Origin: Betaproteobacteria bacterium
GTDB taxonomy: Bacteria > Pseudomonadota > Gammaproteobacteria > Burkholderiales > SG8-41
Direction: 5' to 3'
NCBI GenBank assembly: GCA_016192825.1
Contig: JACPTK010000099.1
Coordinates: 62,001-126,000 of the forward strand
DNA length: 64,000 bases
The position numbers and the translations under genes were made by a program. The notes beneath the pieces were generated by a model. It was not told where the DNA came from and searched no databases. It saw only the letters and a program-made list of their open reading frames with translations. Positions 1 through 8,591 of the stretch are shown here, piece after piece. Position 1 is the first letter of the stretch, and each line of letters opens with the position of its first letter.

Positions 1-553
1 GGTCGGCGTCGATGTTGGTGACCACCGCCAGGGTCGGCTGCAGGTAGAGAAAGGAGGCGTCGGACTCGTCGGCCTCGACGACGATGAACTCGCCCGCGCC
101 GAGCCGGGCGTGGGAGCCCGCGGCCTCGAGCCGCCCGCCGATCACGAAGGTGGGATCGAGGCCGCCTTCCGCCAGCACGCTCGCCACCAGGCTCGTCGTC
201 GTGGTCTTGCCGTGCGTGCCTGCCACCGCGATGCCCTGCTTCAATCGCATCAGCTCGGCGAGCATCAGCGCGCGCGGCACCAGCGGAACCCGGCGCGCGC
301 GCGCGGCCGCCACTTCGGGGTTGTCGTCCTTCACGGCGCTCGAGACCACCACGGCGTCCGCCCCGGCGACGTGCGCCTGATCGTGGCCGATGTGGATCCT
401 GGCGCCGAGCTGCCGCAGCCGCCGCGTCGAGGCGTTCTCGGCGAGATCGGAGCCGCTCACCTTGTAGCGCAGCGTCAACAGCACCTCGGCGATGCCGCTC
501 ATGCCCGACCCGCCGATCCCGATGAAATGGACGTGCTTGACCTTGTGCCTCAT
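1..553 (-). CDS. murC: UDP-N-acetylmuramate--L-alanine ligase MurC (partial, N-terminal part)
   Basis: MurC adds L-alanine to UDP-MurNAc in the cytoplasm, the first step of peptidoglycan stem-peptide assembly. About 184 residues are visible before the window edge. The N-terminus [20 protein letters not shown] holds the Rossmann GIGGSGMSG loop, and the Mur-ligase P-loop [10 protein letters not shown] lies near residue 110, followed by a [11 protein letters not shown] segment. The start is the ATG at 553, 30 bp after the murG stop. The C-terminal catalytic and ligase domains lie outside the window. It is the last visible gene of the dcw operon; ddl and ftsQ would be expected next. Confidence 0.95.
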   Translation of the reverse strand, partial: MRHKVKHVHFIGIGGSGMSGIAEVLLTLRYKVSGSDLAENASTRRLRQLGARIHIGHDQAHVAGADAVVVSSAVKDDNPEVAAARARRVPLVPRALMLAELMRLKQGIAVAGTHGKTTTTSLVASVLAEGGLDPTFVIGGRLEAAGSHARLGAGEFIVVEADESDASFLYLQPTLAVVTNIDAD

Positions 554-561
554 GTTTCGTC

Positions 562-589
562 GTCACTCGTCACTTGTCACTCATCACTG
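562..589. repeat. 7-bp array between murG and murC
   Basis: Units GTCACTC, GTCACTT, GTCACTC, ATCACTG. The murG stop codon lies within it. Confidence 0.75.
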
Positions 590-1645
590 TTGTGCGGCCA
601 GCTCCATGCACACCTGCGCCACCGAACGCGTTGCCTCGGGCTTGCCGGCGGCGCGCGCCGCCTGCGCCATGGCGAGCAGCCGCTCGCGCGTGAACTCAGC
701 GAGCACCTCGGCCAGCCGCTGCGGCGTCAGCTCGCGCTGCGGCAATAGCAGCGCGGCGCCGCGGTCGGCGAGGAAGCGGGCGTTGATCGTCTGGTGGTCG
801 TCCACCGAATGGGGGTACGGCACCAGCACCGAGGCGATGCCGGCGGCGGCGATCTCCGCGACAGTCGTAGCGCCGGCGCGGCAGACGATCACGTCCGTTT
901 CGGCGTAGCGGGCAGCCATGTCGTCGATGAAGGCGACGACCTCGGCTTCGACGCCGCGCGCCTGATAGCGGCCCTGCACCGCGTCCCGGTGCGCCGCCCC
1001 CGCCTGGTGCCTGACGCGCGGGCGCGCCTCCGGGGCCATCAGCGCGAGCGCCTCGGGCACCACGGTGTTGAGTGCCTGCGCTCCCTGGCTGCCGCCCGCC
1101 ACCAGCAGCCGCAGGCGTCCGGCGCGCACCGCATAGCGGTTTTCCGGCGGCGCCATGGCGGCGATTTCCTCGCGCACCGGGTTGCCGGTCCAGATCACGG
1201 CGGTCGCCTCGCCGAAGGCGCCGGGGAAGGTGGTAAGCACCCGGTCGGCGAGCCTCGCCAGCACCCGGTTCGCGAGCCCCGCGACCGAGTTCTGCTCGTG
1301 GATCGCCAGCGGCCGGTTGAAAAAGGAAGCCATCATGCCGCCGGGAAACGAAACGTAGCCGCCCATGCCGAGCACGATGTCGGGGCGGTGCGCAAAGATC
1401 GCCCGCGCGGTCTGCCAGAATGCGATGAGCAGGTTGAGCGGCAACAGCGCCCCGGCGACCAGGCCCCGGCCGCGCACGCCGGAGAAACGGATCCACGCCA
1501 TGGTGTAGCCGCGCGGCGGTATCAGCCGCTCTTCCATGCCGCCCCGCACGCCGACCCATACGATGCTCCACCCCTGCGCGCGCAGATGGTCCGCCACCGC
1601 CAGGGCGGGGAATATGTGACCGCCCGTGCCGCCCGCCATGATCAT
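584..1645 (-). CDS. murG: UDP-GlcNAc:undecaprenyl-PP-MurNAc-pentapeptide GlcNAc transferase MurG
   Basis: MurG is the peripheral inner-membrane glycosyltransferase that converts lipid I to lipid II. The 353-residue product matches the family length. It starts MIMAGGTGGHIFPAL with the glycine-rich GGTGGH loop, has the second glycine loop GGSQGAQALN near residue 190, and the conserved CRAGATTVAEIAAAG segment of the UDP-GlcNAc site. I chose the ATG at 1645; the upstream frame is only 7-bp repeat sequence. The stop codon at 584 lies inside another 7-bp array (GTCACTC-type units). It sits between ftsW and murC in the dcw operon. Confidence 0.95.
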   Translation of the reverse strand: MIMAGGTGGHIFPALAVADHLRAQGWSIVWVGVRGGMEERLIPPRGYTMAWIRFSGVRGRGLVAGALLPLNLLIAFWQTARAIFAHRPDIVLGMGGYVSFPGGMMASFFNRPLAIHEQNSVAGLANRVLARLADRVLTTFPGAFGEATAVIWTGNPVREEIAAMAPPENRYAVRAGRLRLLVAGGSQGAQALNTVVPEALALMAPEARPRVRHQAGAAHRDAVQGRYQARGVEAEVVAFIDDMAARYAETDVIVCRAGATTVAEIAAAGIASVLVPYPHSVDDHQTINARFLADRGAALLLPQRELTPQRLAEVLAEFTRERLLAMAQAARAAGKPEATRSVAQVCMELAAQQ

Positions 1646-1651
1646 GATGGT

Positions 1652-1686
1652 GCGTGACGAGCGACGCGTGACGGGTGACGGGTTGC
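1652..1686. repeat. 7-bp array before murG
   Basis: Units GCGTGAC, GAGCGAC, GCGTGAC, GGGTGAC, GGGTTGC. They end 6 bp upstream of the murG start and occupy the place of its ribosome site. Confidence 0.75.
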
Positions 1687-1734
1687 CCTGAACCCCGTAT
1701 TTCTCCGCGCTCCTCACGCCTCTCTCCTCGCCCG

Positions 1735-2895
1735 TCATACCGAGAAGCCCCGCATCATCTGCCGGTTCTCCCAGTCCACGCGCAGCAGGATCGCGAGCGC
1801 GCAGCAGGCAGTCGCCAGCGCGCTGCCGCCGAAGGAGACGAGCGGCAGCGTGAGTCCCTTGGTGGGCAGCATCCCGGTGTTGACGCCGATGTTGATGATC
1901 GCCTGCACGCCGATCCATAGGCCGATGCCCTGCGCCACCAGGGCGGCGAAGTAGCGCTCGAGCAGCGCCGCGCGGCGGCCGATCATGAACGCCCGCGCCA
2001 CGATCCAGACGAAGGCGAGGAGCACGGCGGCGACGCCGGCAAAGCCGAGCTCCTCGGCGATCACGGCGAGCAGAAAGTCGGTATGCGCCTCCGGCAGATA
2101 GAACAGCTTCTCCACGCTCGCGCCGAGGCCCACACCCAGCCACTCGCCGCGCCCGAAGGCGATCAGCGCGTGCGAGAGTTGATAGCCCCTGCCATACGGG
2201 TCGGCCCACGGGTCCATGAATCCGATCACGCGCTGCAGGCGGTAGGGCGAGGCGAGGATGAGGGCCACGAACCCGACCAGCAGCAGGCCGAACAGCCCCG
2301 CGAACAACTTCCAGTTCATGCCGCCGAGGAAGAGGATGCCCATCGCGATCACGGTGATCACGACGAACGCCCCGAAATCCGGCTCGCGCAACAGCAGCCC
2401 GCCGACGAGCAGCATCACCATGAACATCGGCAGGAACCCCCTGCGGAAGCTGTCCATGTGCGCGGCTTTCCTCGCCGTGTAGTCGGCGGCGTAGAGCACC
2501 GCGAACAGCTTCACGAACTCGGAGGGCTGCACGGTCACGAAGTGCAGCGAGATCCAGCGCTGGCTGCCGTTCACCTCCCGGCCCACGCCCGGGACCAGCA
2601 CCAGGATCAGCAGCCCCGCGCCAAACAGGAACAGGTACGGCGCCGCCTGCTGCCACAGCCGCAGCGGGATCTGGAACGCCACGACCGCCGCCACGAGGCT
2701 TGCCGCCACGAGCAACGCGTGCCGCACCAGGTAGTAGGTCGGCTGATAACCGCTCGCGCGGCTGCCTTCCGCGATCGCGATCGACGCCGAATACACCATC
2801 ACGATCCCGAGCCCGACCAGCAGCACCATGGTCCATAGCAGGCTCTGGTCGTACTCGGCGAGCGGCGCGCGCGGTTTGACGTCGGTGTAGAACAC
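1735..2895 (-). CDS. ftsW: SEDS-family peptidoglycan glycosyltransferase FtsW
   Basis: FtsW is the septal SEDS glycosyltransferase that polymerises lipid II together with FtsI. The 386-residue protein has the multi-span hydrophobic profile of the family, an N-terminal cytoplasmic stretch ending in [16 protein letters not shown], the VMVYSAS motif, the [10 protein letters not shown] segment, the [13 protein letters not shown] motif around the periplasmic catalytic region, and a C-terminal [14 protein letters not shown] motif. The start is the ATG at 2895. A 114-bp gap containing a strong GC-rich hairpin separates it from murD upstream. Confidence 0.95.
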   Translation of the reverse strand: MFYTDVKPRAPLAEYDQSLLWTMVLLVGLGIVMVYSASIAIAEGSRASGYQPTYYLVRHALLVAASLVAAVVAFQIPLRLWQQAAPYLFLFGAGLLILVLVPGVGREVNGSQRWISLHFVTVQPSEFVKLFAVLYAADYTARKAAHMDSFRRGFLPMFMVMLLVGGLLLREPDFGAFVVITVIAMGILFLGGMNWKLFAGLFGLLLVGFVALILASPYRLQRVIGFMDPWADPYGRGYQLSHALIAFGRGEWLGVGLGASVEKLFYLPEAHTDFLLAVIAEELGFAGVAAVLLAFVWIVARAFMIGRRAALLERYFAALVAQGIGLWIGVQAIINIGVNTGMLPTKGLTLPLVSFGGSALATACCALAILLRVDWENRQMMRGFSV

Positions 2896-2945
2896 GCTAT
2901 TGGTCCTCGCGCCAATGCCTGATAAGGCATTCGCGCCTCGCGTCT

Positions 2946-2968
2946 CCCCTCTCCCCTCGGGAGAGGGG
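2946..2968. repeat. Strong hairpin between murD and ftsW
   Basis: A perfect 10-bp stem CCCCTCTCCC / GGGAGAGGGG with a 3-nt loop lies inside the dcw operon. A smaller ATGCCT-GATA-AGGCAT hairpin lies just before it (near 2915). Confidence 0.6.
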
Positions 2969-3009
2969 CGGGGGTGAGGGACGAGCGGCGTTGAGCATTT
3001 TCACGCTGC

Positions 3010-4416
3010 TCACGAGCTCCCCCGGCTCTCGAGACGCCCCACCGCCGCTGCGAAGGCCTCGGCCCGCTGCACGTAATCGCGAAACATGTCGTAGCTCGCG
3101 CATGCCGGGGACAGCAGCACGGCGTCGCCCGGCCGCGCGACCGCCGCCGCCCGGGCCACCGCCTCGTCCATGTCGGCCGCGCGCGCGACGGGCACGCCGC
3201 TGGCGGCGATCGCGCGCGCGATGAGTCCGGCGTCGCGCCCGATCAGCACCACGGCGCGCGCACGCGCCTTCACCGCGGGCGCGAGCGGCGAGAAATCCTG
3301 CCCCTTGCCCTGGCCGCCGGCGATCAGCACCACCGGTTGCCCGAGGCCCGAAAGCGCCGCCACGGTGGCGCCGACGTTGGTGCCCTTGGAGTCGTCGTAG
3401 AAAGCAACGCCTGCGATGTCGGCCACCTTGCGCATGCGGTGCGGCAGCCCCGGGAAGCGCCGCAGCGCGTCGATGAGCGGGTCGTCGGGCAGGCCGAGCG
3501 CGTGCGCGAGCGCGTGCGCGGCGAGCGCATTGGCGGCGTTGTGCAGGCCGGCGAGCGGGAGTTCTGCCACCGCCATCAGCCGCCGCCCGCCATGCGCCAG
3601 GGCGCGCGGGCGCGCGCCGCCCGTGATGCCCCATTCCGAGTCGCCGCGCGGGGGCGCGAGCCCGACGGTGCACACGGTGCGGCCGGCGCGCGCCATGCTC
3701 AGCGTCAAGCGGTCTTCGCGGTTGAGCACCTGCACGCCGTTGCCCGCGAACACGCGGGCCTTTGCGGCCGCGTAGTCGGTCATGCCGTCATAGCGGTCGA
3801 GATGGTCCTCGGTGACGTTGAGGACGGTCGCCGCGTCGGGCTCGAGGCTCGTCGTGCTCTCGAGCTGGAAGCTGGAGAGTTCCAGCACGAAGACATCGGG
3901 CACGGCGCCGCGCGTCTCGATCGCCGTGAGCGCATCGAGCACCGGCACGCCGATGTTGCCGGCCACCACCGTCTCGCGACCCGCCGCGCGGCACATGTCG
4001 CCCGCCATCGCCGTCACGGTGCTCTTGCCGTTGGAGCCGGTCACTGCCACGATTTTCGGCCCGACGGCTGTCGGCTGGCGGCTGGCCACTTCCTTCAGGG
4101 CTTGCGCGAACAACTCAACGTCACCCACCACTGGAACACCGCGCTTGATCGCGTTCGCGATCGGCGCTTCGCGCCGGTCGATGCCGGGGCTGATCGCGAT
4201 GAGGTCCGCGCCGGCGAGCGTCGCGTCGCTGAACGGACCGGTCGCGAGCGGGACCCGCGGCAGCTCGCGCGCGAGCGATGCGGCGTGCGGGGGCGTGGCG
4301 CGGCTGTCGGCAACGCGCACGCCGGCGCCGCGCCGCGCCAGCCAGCGCGCCATTGAGAGTCCGGTGTCGCCTAGGCCAAGCACCACTACTTTTCTGCCCT
4401 CTAGTTCCAGAGACAT
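3010..4416 (-). CDS. murD: UDP-N-acetylmuramoyl-L-alanine--D-glutamate ligase MurD
   Basis: MurD adds D-glutamate to UDP-MurNAc-L-Ala in the cytoplasm. The 468-residue product begins MSLELEGRKVVVLGLGDTG and contains the ATP loop VTGSNGKSTVT near residue 128, the ELSSFQLE motif, NVTEDHLDRY, and a C-terminal SPACASYDMF motif characteristic of MurD. The frame is open upstream to 4470, but those 18 codons are largely 7-bp repeat (ATTGAGG units), so the ATG at 4416 is preferred. It lies between mraY and ftsW in the dcw operon. Confidence 0.95.
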   Translation of the reverse strand: MSLELEGRKVVVLGLGDTGLSMARWLARRGAGVRVADSRATPPHAASLARELPRVPLATGPFSDATLAGADLIAISPGIDRREAPIANAIKRGVPVVGDVELFAQALKEVASRQPTAVGPKIVAVTGSNGKSTVTAMAGDMCRAAGRETVVAGNIGVPVLDALTAIETRGAVPDVFVLELSSFQLESTTSLEPDAATVLNVTEDHLDRYDGMTDYAAAKARVFAGNGVQVLNREDRLTLSMARAGRTVCTVGLAPPRGDSEWGITGGARPRALAHGGRRLMAVAELPLAGLHNAANALAAHALAHALGLPDDPLIDALRRFPGLPHRMRKVADIAGVAFYDDSKGTNVGATVAALSGLGQPVVLIAGGQGKGQDFSPLAPAVKARARAVVLIGRDAGLIARAIAASGVPVARAADMDEAVARAAAVARPGDAVLLSPACASYDMFRDYVQRAEAFAAAVGRLESRGSS

Positions 4417-4428
4417 CCGCGCAAAAGA

Positions 4429-4510
4429 ATTGAGGATTGAGGACTGAGGATTGAGCGCCTCGATCTCCACCTTGAACTCAATCCTCGATCCTCATGGCTC
4501 GATCCTCACC
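4429..4510. repeat. Inverted pair of 7-bp arrays between mraY and murD
   Basis: ATTGAGG-type units at 4429-4455 face CTCAATC/CTCGATC units at 4477-4510, with a 21-bp core between them. The second array touches the mraY stop. Confidence 0.85.
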
Positions 4511-5596
4511 TCACCGCAGCTTCAGCGTCGATAGCCCGACGAGCACCAGCATCATCGTGATGATCCAGAAGCGAACGACGACCTGGTTTTCCTTCCAGCC
4601 CTTCAATTCGTAGTGGTGATGCAGCGGCGCCATGCGGAAGATGCGCCTGCCGGTGAGCTTGAAGGAGGCGACCTGCAGCATCACCGACAGCGTTTCCACC
4701 ACGAACACCCCGCCCATGATGAAGAGCACGATCTCCTGGCGCACGATGACCGCGATCGTGCCGAGCGCGGCGCCGAGCGCTAGCGCGCCCACGTCGCCCA
4801 TGAACACCTCCGCCGGATAGGCGTTGAACCAGAGGAAGGCAAGGCCCGCGCCGGCGATCGCACCGCAGATCACCGTCAGCTCGCCGGCGCCCGGTATGTA
4901 CGGGAAGCCGAGGTACTTCGCGAACACCGTGTGCCCGGCGACGTAGGCGAAGACGCCGAGCGCGCTGCCGATCATCACCGTGGGCATGATCGCGAGCCCG
5001 TCGAGCCCGTCGGTCAGGTTCACCGCGTTGCTGGTGCCGACGATCACGAAATAGGTCATGACGATGAAGCCCACCGTGCCGAGCGGATAGGCGACCTGCT
5101 TGAAGAAAGGCACGATGAACTCGGTCTGCGCCGGCAGGCTGGTATAGAAGGCCAGATAGCACGCCGCGGCGCCGCCGATCACCGACTGCCAGAAGAACTT
5201 CGCCCGCGCCGACAGCCCCCTGGGATTGCGCGCCACCACCTTGCGGTAGTCGTCCACCCAGCCGATCGCGCCGAAGCCGAGCGTCACCCACAGCACGATC
5301 CAGACCAGGCGGTTCTCCAGGTCGGCCCACAGCAGCGCGCTGATGGCGATCGAGGCGAGGATCAGCGCGCCCCCCATGGTCGGCGTGCCGGCCTTGGCGA
5401 GGTGCGTCTGCGGCCCGTCGTCGCGCACCGCCTGCCCGACCTTGTACGCGGTCAGTTTCCGGATCATCGCCGGCCCGATGATGAAGGACATGACGAGCGC
5501 GGTGAGGCAGGCCAGCACCGCGCGCAGCGTGATGTAGGTGAACACATTGAACGCGCGGATGTCCTTGGCGAGCCATTGGGCGAGCTCTAGCAGCAT
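4511..5596 (-). CDS. mraY: Phospho-N-acetylmuramoyl-pentapeptide transferase MraY
   Basis: MraY transfers phospho-MurNAc-pentapeptide to undecaprenyl phosphate, making lipid I at the inner membrane. The 361-residue polytopic protein shows the family signatures [20 protein letters not shown], the aspartate-rich [47 protein letters not shown] and the terminal [13 protein letters not shown] motif. The ATG at 5596 gives [19 protein letters not shown], which aligns with the E. coli start; a TTG two codons upstream is the alternative. The stop abuts a 7-bp repeat array at 4477-4510. Confidence 0.96.
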   Translation of the reverse strand: MLLELAQWLAKDIRAFNVFTYITLRAVLACLTALVMSFIIGPAMIRKLTAYKVGQAVRDDGPQTHLAKAGTPTMGGALILASIAISALLWADLENRLVWIVLWVTLGFGAIGWVDDYRKVVARNPRGLSARAKFFWQSVIGGAAACYLAFYTSLPAQTEFIVPFFKQVAYPLGTVGFIVMTYFVIVGTSNAVNLTDGLDGLAIMPTVMIGSALGVFAYVAGHTVFAKYLGFPYIPGAGELTVICGAIAGAGLAFLWFNAYPAEVFMGDVGALALGAALGTIAVIVRQEIVLFIMGGVFVVETLSVMLQVASFKLTGRRIFRMAPLHHHYELKGWKENQVVVRFWIITMMLVLVGLSTLKLR

Positions 5597-5657
5597 TCGC
5601 AAACTCCGTTTGCGAATAACGGGTGGTGGCGGGGCGGTAATATGAAATCGCGCATCT

Positions 5658-7079
5658 TCAGCGCCTCGCCGCCGATTCCCCGTCCGTCAATTCCAACGAG
5701 GCCACCACCCGCTCCATCTGCATGAAGCGGGAGCCCTTGACGAGAACGGTGACGCCGGGCGCGAGCGCGTTCTCGGCTTCGGCCAGCAGGTCCTCGATGC
5801 GCGCGAAATGGCGCGCGCCGTCGCCGAAGGCCCGCGTCGCATGGGCCGAGAGCTCGCCGAGCGTCAGCAGCCTCCCGATGCCTTGCTCCCGGGCAAGCCG
5901 CCCGATCTCCGCGTGCAGCCCGGGCGCGTCGCGCCCGAGCTCGCCCATGTCGCCCAGCACCAGCAGCTTCTCGCCCGGCGCCTGCGCCAGCACGCCGATC
6001 GCCGCACGCGCCGATTCGGGATTGGCGTTGTAGGTGTCGTCGATGAGCGTCGCGCCGTTCAACCCCGCCTTCTTCTGCAGCCGTCCCTTGATCCCGGTGA
6101 AGCGCGCCAGCCCCTGCGCGATGGCGGGCGCCGGGACCTGGAGCGCCACCGCCGCGGCGCTCGCGGCGAGCGCGTTGCGCACGTTGTGAAGGCCGGGCGC
6201 TTTCAGCACCGCCTGCGCCTCCCCGATCGGGGTGCGGACCACGATGTCGCTCTCCAGGAAGCGCAGCGCGTAGCGCGCGCTGACCGCCGCCGGGCGGTCG
6301 AGGCCGAATTCCACAACGCGCCGCTCGCCGGCCAGATCGCGCCACAGCCCGGCATGGTGGTCGTCGGCGTTGATGACCGCCGTGCCGCCTGGCTTCAGGC
6401 CCTCGAAGATCTCGCCCTTGGCGCGCGCGACGGCCTCGACCGAGCCGAAGAACTCGATGTGGGCGGGCCCGGCGTTGTTGATGAGCGCCACGTCGGGCGC
6501 CGCCAGCCGCGCGAGGTATCGGATCTCGCCGGCGTGGTTCATTCCCATCTCGACCACGGCGTAGCGGTGGTCCGGGCGCAGCTCGAGCAGCGTGAGGGGC
6601 ACGCCGATGTCGTTGTTGAGGTTGCCGCGGGTGGCGAGAACCGAGGATTGAGGATCGGGGATTGAGGATTGGGCGGAACAGGCTTCGCGCAATATCGAGG
6701 CCAGCATCTCCTTCACCGTCGTCTTGCCATTGCTGCCGGTCAGCGCGACCAGAGGCATGGCAAACTTGCTGCGCCAGTAAGCGGCAAGGCTGCCCAGGGA
6801 CTGCTTCGTATCCTCGACGAGGAGCAGTGGAAGTTGATCACTCAATCCTCGATCCTCAATCCTCAATCCGGATTTCTGGACCAGCGCGCCCGCCGCCCCC
6901 TTCTCCGCGGCCTGGCCGAGGAAGTCGTGCCCGTCGTGGCGCTCGCCCTTGAGCGCGACGAACAGGGCCTGCGGCGAGAGCGCCCGGCTGTCGGTGCTGA
7001 CGTTCTCGAAGAGGCGATCCTCCCCGCGCAATTCGGCCGGGATCGCGCGGGCGGCTTCGGACAGGCGCATCATGCTCAT
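5658..7079 (-). CDS. murF: UDP-MurNAc-tripeptide:D-Ala-D-Ala ligase MurF, with two repeat-encoded insertions
   Basis: MurF adds D-Ala-D-Ala to the UDP-MurNAc-tripeptide. The 473-residue product carries the [16 protein letters not shown]-loop, [31 protein letters not shown] and [11 protein letters not shown] motifs. The ATG at 7079 overlaps the murE stop (ATGA). Compared with the E. coli protein as I remember it, there are two extra short segments, roughly residues 71-80 ([10 protein letters not shown]) and 136-147 ([12 protein letters not shown]). Both are encoded by 7-bp repeat arrays of the kind otherwise found between genes, and both keep the frame. They flank the ATP-binding loop region on its two sides. 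Confidence 0.94.
   Translation of the reverse strand: MSMMRLSEAARAIPAELRGEDRLFENVSTDSRALSPQALFVALKGERHDGHDFLGQAAEKGAAGALVQKSGLRIEDRGLSDQLPLLLVEDTKQSLGSLAAYWRSKFAMPLVALTGSNGKTTVKEMLASILREACSAQSSIPDPQSSVLATRGNLNNDIGVPLTLLELRPDHRYAVVEMGMNHAGEIRYLARLAAPDVALINNAGPAHIEFFGSVEAVARAKGEIFEGLKPGGTAVINADDHHAGLWRDLAGERRVVEFGLDRPAAVSARYALRFLESDIVVRTPIGEAQAVLKAPGLHNVRNALAASAAAVALQVPAPAIAQGLARFTGIKGRLQKKAGLNGATLIDDTYNANPESARAAIGVLAQAPGEKLLVLGDMGELGRDAPGLHAEIGRLAREQGIGRLLTLGELSAHATRAFGDGARHFARIEDLLAEAENALAPGVTVLVKGSRFMQMERVVASLELTDGESAARR
6641..6674. repeat. 7-bp array inside murF (second insertion)
   Basis: Units ATTGAGG, ATCGGGG, ATTGAGG, ATTGGGC within the coding sequence, encoding the extra segment near residues 136-147. 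Confidence 0.85.
6841..6868. repeat. 7-bp array inside murF (first insertion)
   Basis: Units CTCAATC, CTCGATC, CTCAATC, CTCAATC, the inverse of the array at 6641-6674, encoding the extra segment near residues 71-80. Confidence 0.85.
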
Positions 7080-8591
7080 TGCTGCGCTAGCGCCTTTCGC
7101 ACCGCCGCGGCGTCCGAGAACGGGTGCCTGACGCCGCGGATTTCCTGGTAATCCTCGTGCCCTTTGCCCGCGAGGAGGACGATGTCGCCGCGGCGGGCTT
7201 CCGACACCGCGCGCAGGATGGCGCGACGCCGGTCGGCTTCGATCACGACGTCGTCCCGGGCGGGCGCGCCCCGGGCGATGTCCGCGATGATCGACCGCGG
7301 GTCCTCGCTGCGCGGATTGTCCGAGGTGAGCACCACCCGGTCGGCCAGACGCGCCGCCACGCGCCCCATCAGCGGGCGTTTCCCCGGATCGCGGTCGCCG
7401 CCGCATCCAAAGACACAAATCAGGCGCGACTCGTGACTGGGCCGTCAGCAGCTCGCGCAACGTGGTGAGGACCTGTTGGAGCGCGTCGGGGGAGTGGGCG
7501 TAATCGACCACGACCAGCGGCTTCGCGCCGCCGCCAAGACGCTGCAGCCGGCCCGGCGCGGGCCTGAGCTCGCCGGCCACGGCAATCGCCTTGCGCAGCG
7601 CGACGCCGCTCGCAAGCAGGACCGACAGGGTGCCGAGCAGGTTGTACGCGTTATAGCGGCCGAGCACCGGGCTCGCGATACGGCCGTTGCCCCACGGCGT
7701 CCTCACGTCGAAAGCGACGCCGCGCGTGCCGGTGACGAGGTTGGCTCCCGCAACGCGCTGCACCCGCGGACCGCGCGCGGGGCCGAACCCGTATCCGATC
7801 ACGCTCAGCCCGGGCCGCCGGATGCGACGCGCGAGCTCGGCGCCGAAATCGTCATCGAGATTCACCGCCGCGTGCCTGAGCGTCTCCCAGGCGAACAGCC
7901 GCGCCTTCGCTTCCCGGTAGCGCCGCAAGGTGCGGTGGTACTCGAGATGGTCGCGCGTAAGGTTGGTGAAGAGCGCGACGTCGAACTCGACGCCCGCTAC
8001 GCGGTCCTGGTCGAGCCCGATCGAGGACACCTCCATCGCCACCGCCTGCGCGCCGCGGCGGGCGAATTCCGCGAGCTGCGCGTGCAGCCACAGCGCGTCC
8101 GGGGTGGTGTTGAGCACCGGCCTCAAAGGCGCGCGCAACCCGTAGCCGAGCGTGCCGATCACCGCGCAACGGCGGCCGGCGCGCGTCAGCGCCTGCGCGA
8201 TCCACTGGCTGCAGGTGGTCTTGCCGTTGGTGCCGGTGACGCCGATCACCGACAGGCGCCGGCTCGGCTGCCCGCAGAAACGGCTTGCGATCTCGCCCGC
8301 GTGGCGGCGCAGGTTCCGCAGCCCGAGGTTGGGCAGCCGCCATTGCGGGTTCCATTCGAAGCCGGCGCGCTCCCACAGGACGCTGGCCGCACCGTTGGCG
8401 ATCGCCTCCGCGATGTAGTCGCGGCCGTCGCGTGCCTGCCCGGGATAGGCGACGAAGGTGTCGCCCGGCCGCACCGCGCGGCTGTCGTTGACGAGCCGCC
8501 TCGTGCCGAGCGTTTCCACCGCTTTCCAATCCAGACCGGTCGCGGACTTGTTCCTCAATCCTCGATCCTCAATGCTCGATCCTGCTTTCAA
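7076..8591 (-). CDS. murE: UDP-MurNAc-tripeptide synthetase MurE (meso-DAP type), apparent frameshift near 7424-7444
   Basis: MurE adds meso-diaminopimelate to UDP-MurNAc-L-Ala-D-Glu. The N-terminal part has VNDSRAVRPGDTFVAYPG, the P-loop GVTGTNGKTTCSQW, MEVSSIGLDQDRV and VVVDYAHSPDAL. The C-terminal part, in another frame, has LICVFGCGGDRDPGKRPLMG, the DAP-specificity motif DNPRSEDP and AGKGHEDYQEIRG. The frame changes within GCGCGACTCGTGACTGGG at about 7424-7444, a 7-bp-phased segment like the intergenic arrays. No ATG precedes the conserved region; a TTG at 8591 overlaps the ftsI stop, and the first codons are repeat-derived. The gene is normally essential, so an assembly error, a recoding event or a true lesion must be separated. 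Confidence 0.85.
7424..7444. repeat. 7-bp-phased segment at the murE frameshift
   Basis: GCGCGAC, TCGTGAC, TGGGCCG. The run GACTCGTGACTGGGCC also occurs in the intergenic array near 36041. Confidence 0.6.
8554..8588. repeat. 7-bp array at the ftsI-murE junction
   Basis: CTCAATC, CTCGATC, CTCAATG, CTCGATC, CTGCTTT. It encodes the unusual N-terminus of MurE (SSIEDRGL) just past the ftsI stop. Confidence 0.8.

Noticed and set aside
584-2836. A 750-codon minus-strand frame across ftsW and murG
   Set aside because: Its first half is an Arg/Gly/Ala-rich shadow of ftsW; MurG starts at 1645.
2946-2968. Terminator between murD and ftsW
   Set aside because: The hairpin is strong but lacks a U run and lies inside the dcw operon; kept only as a repeat/hairpin.
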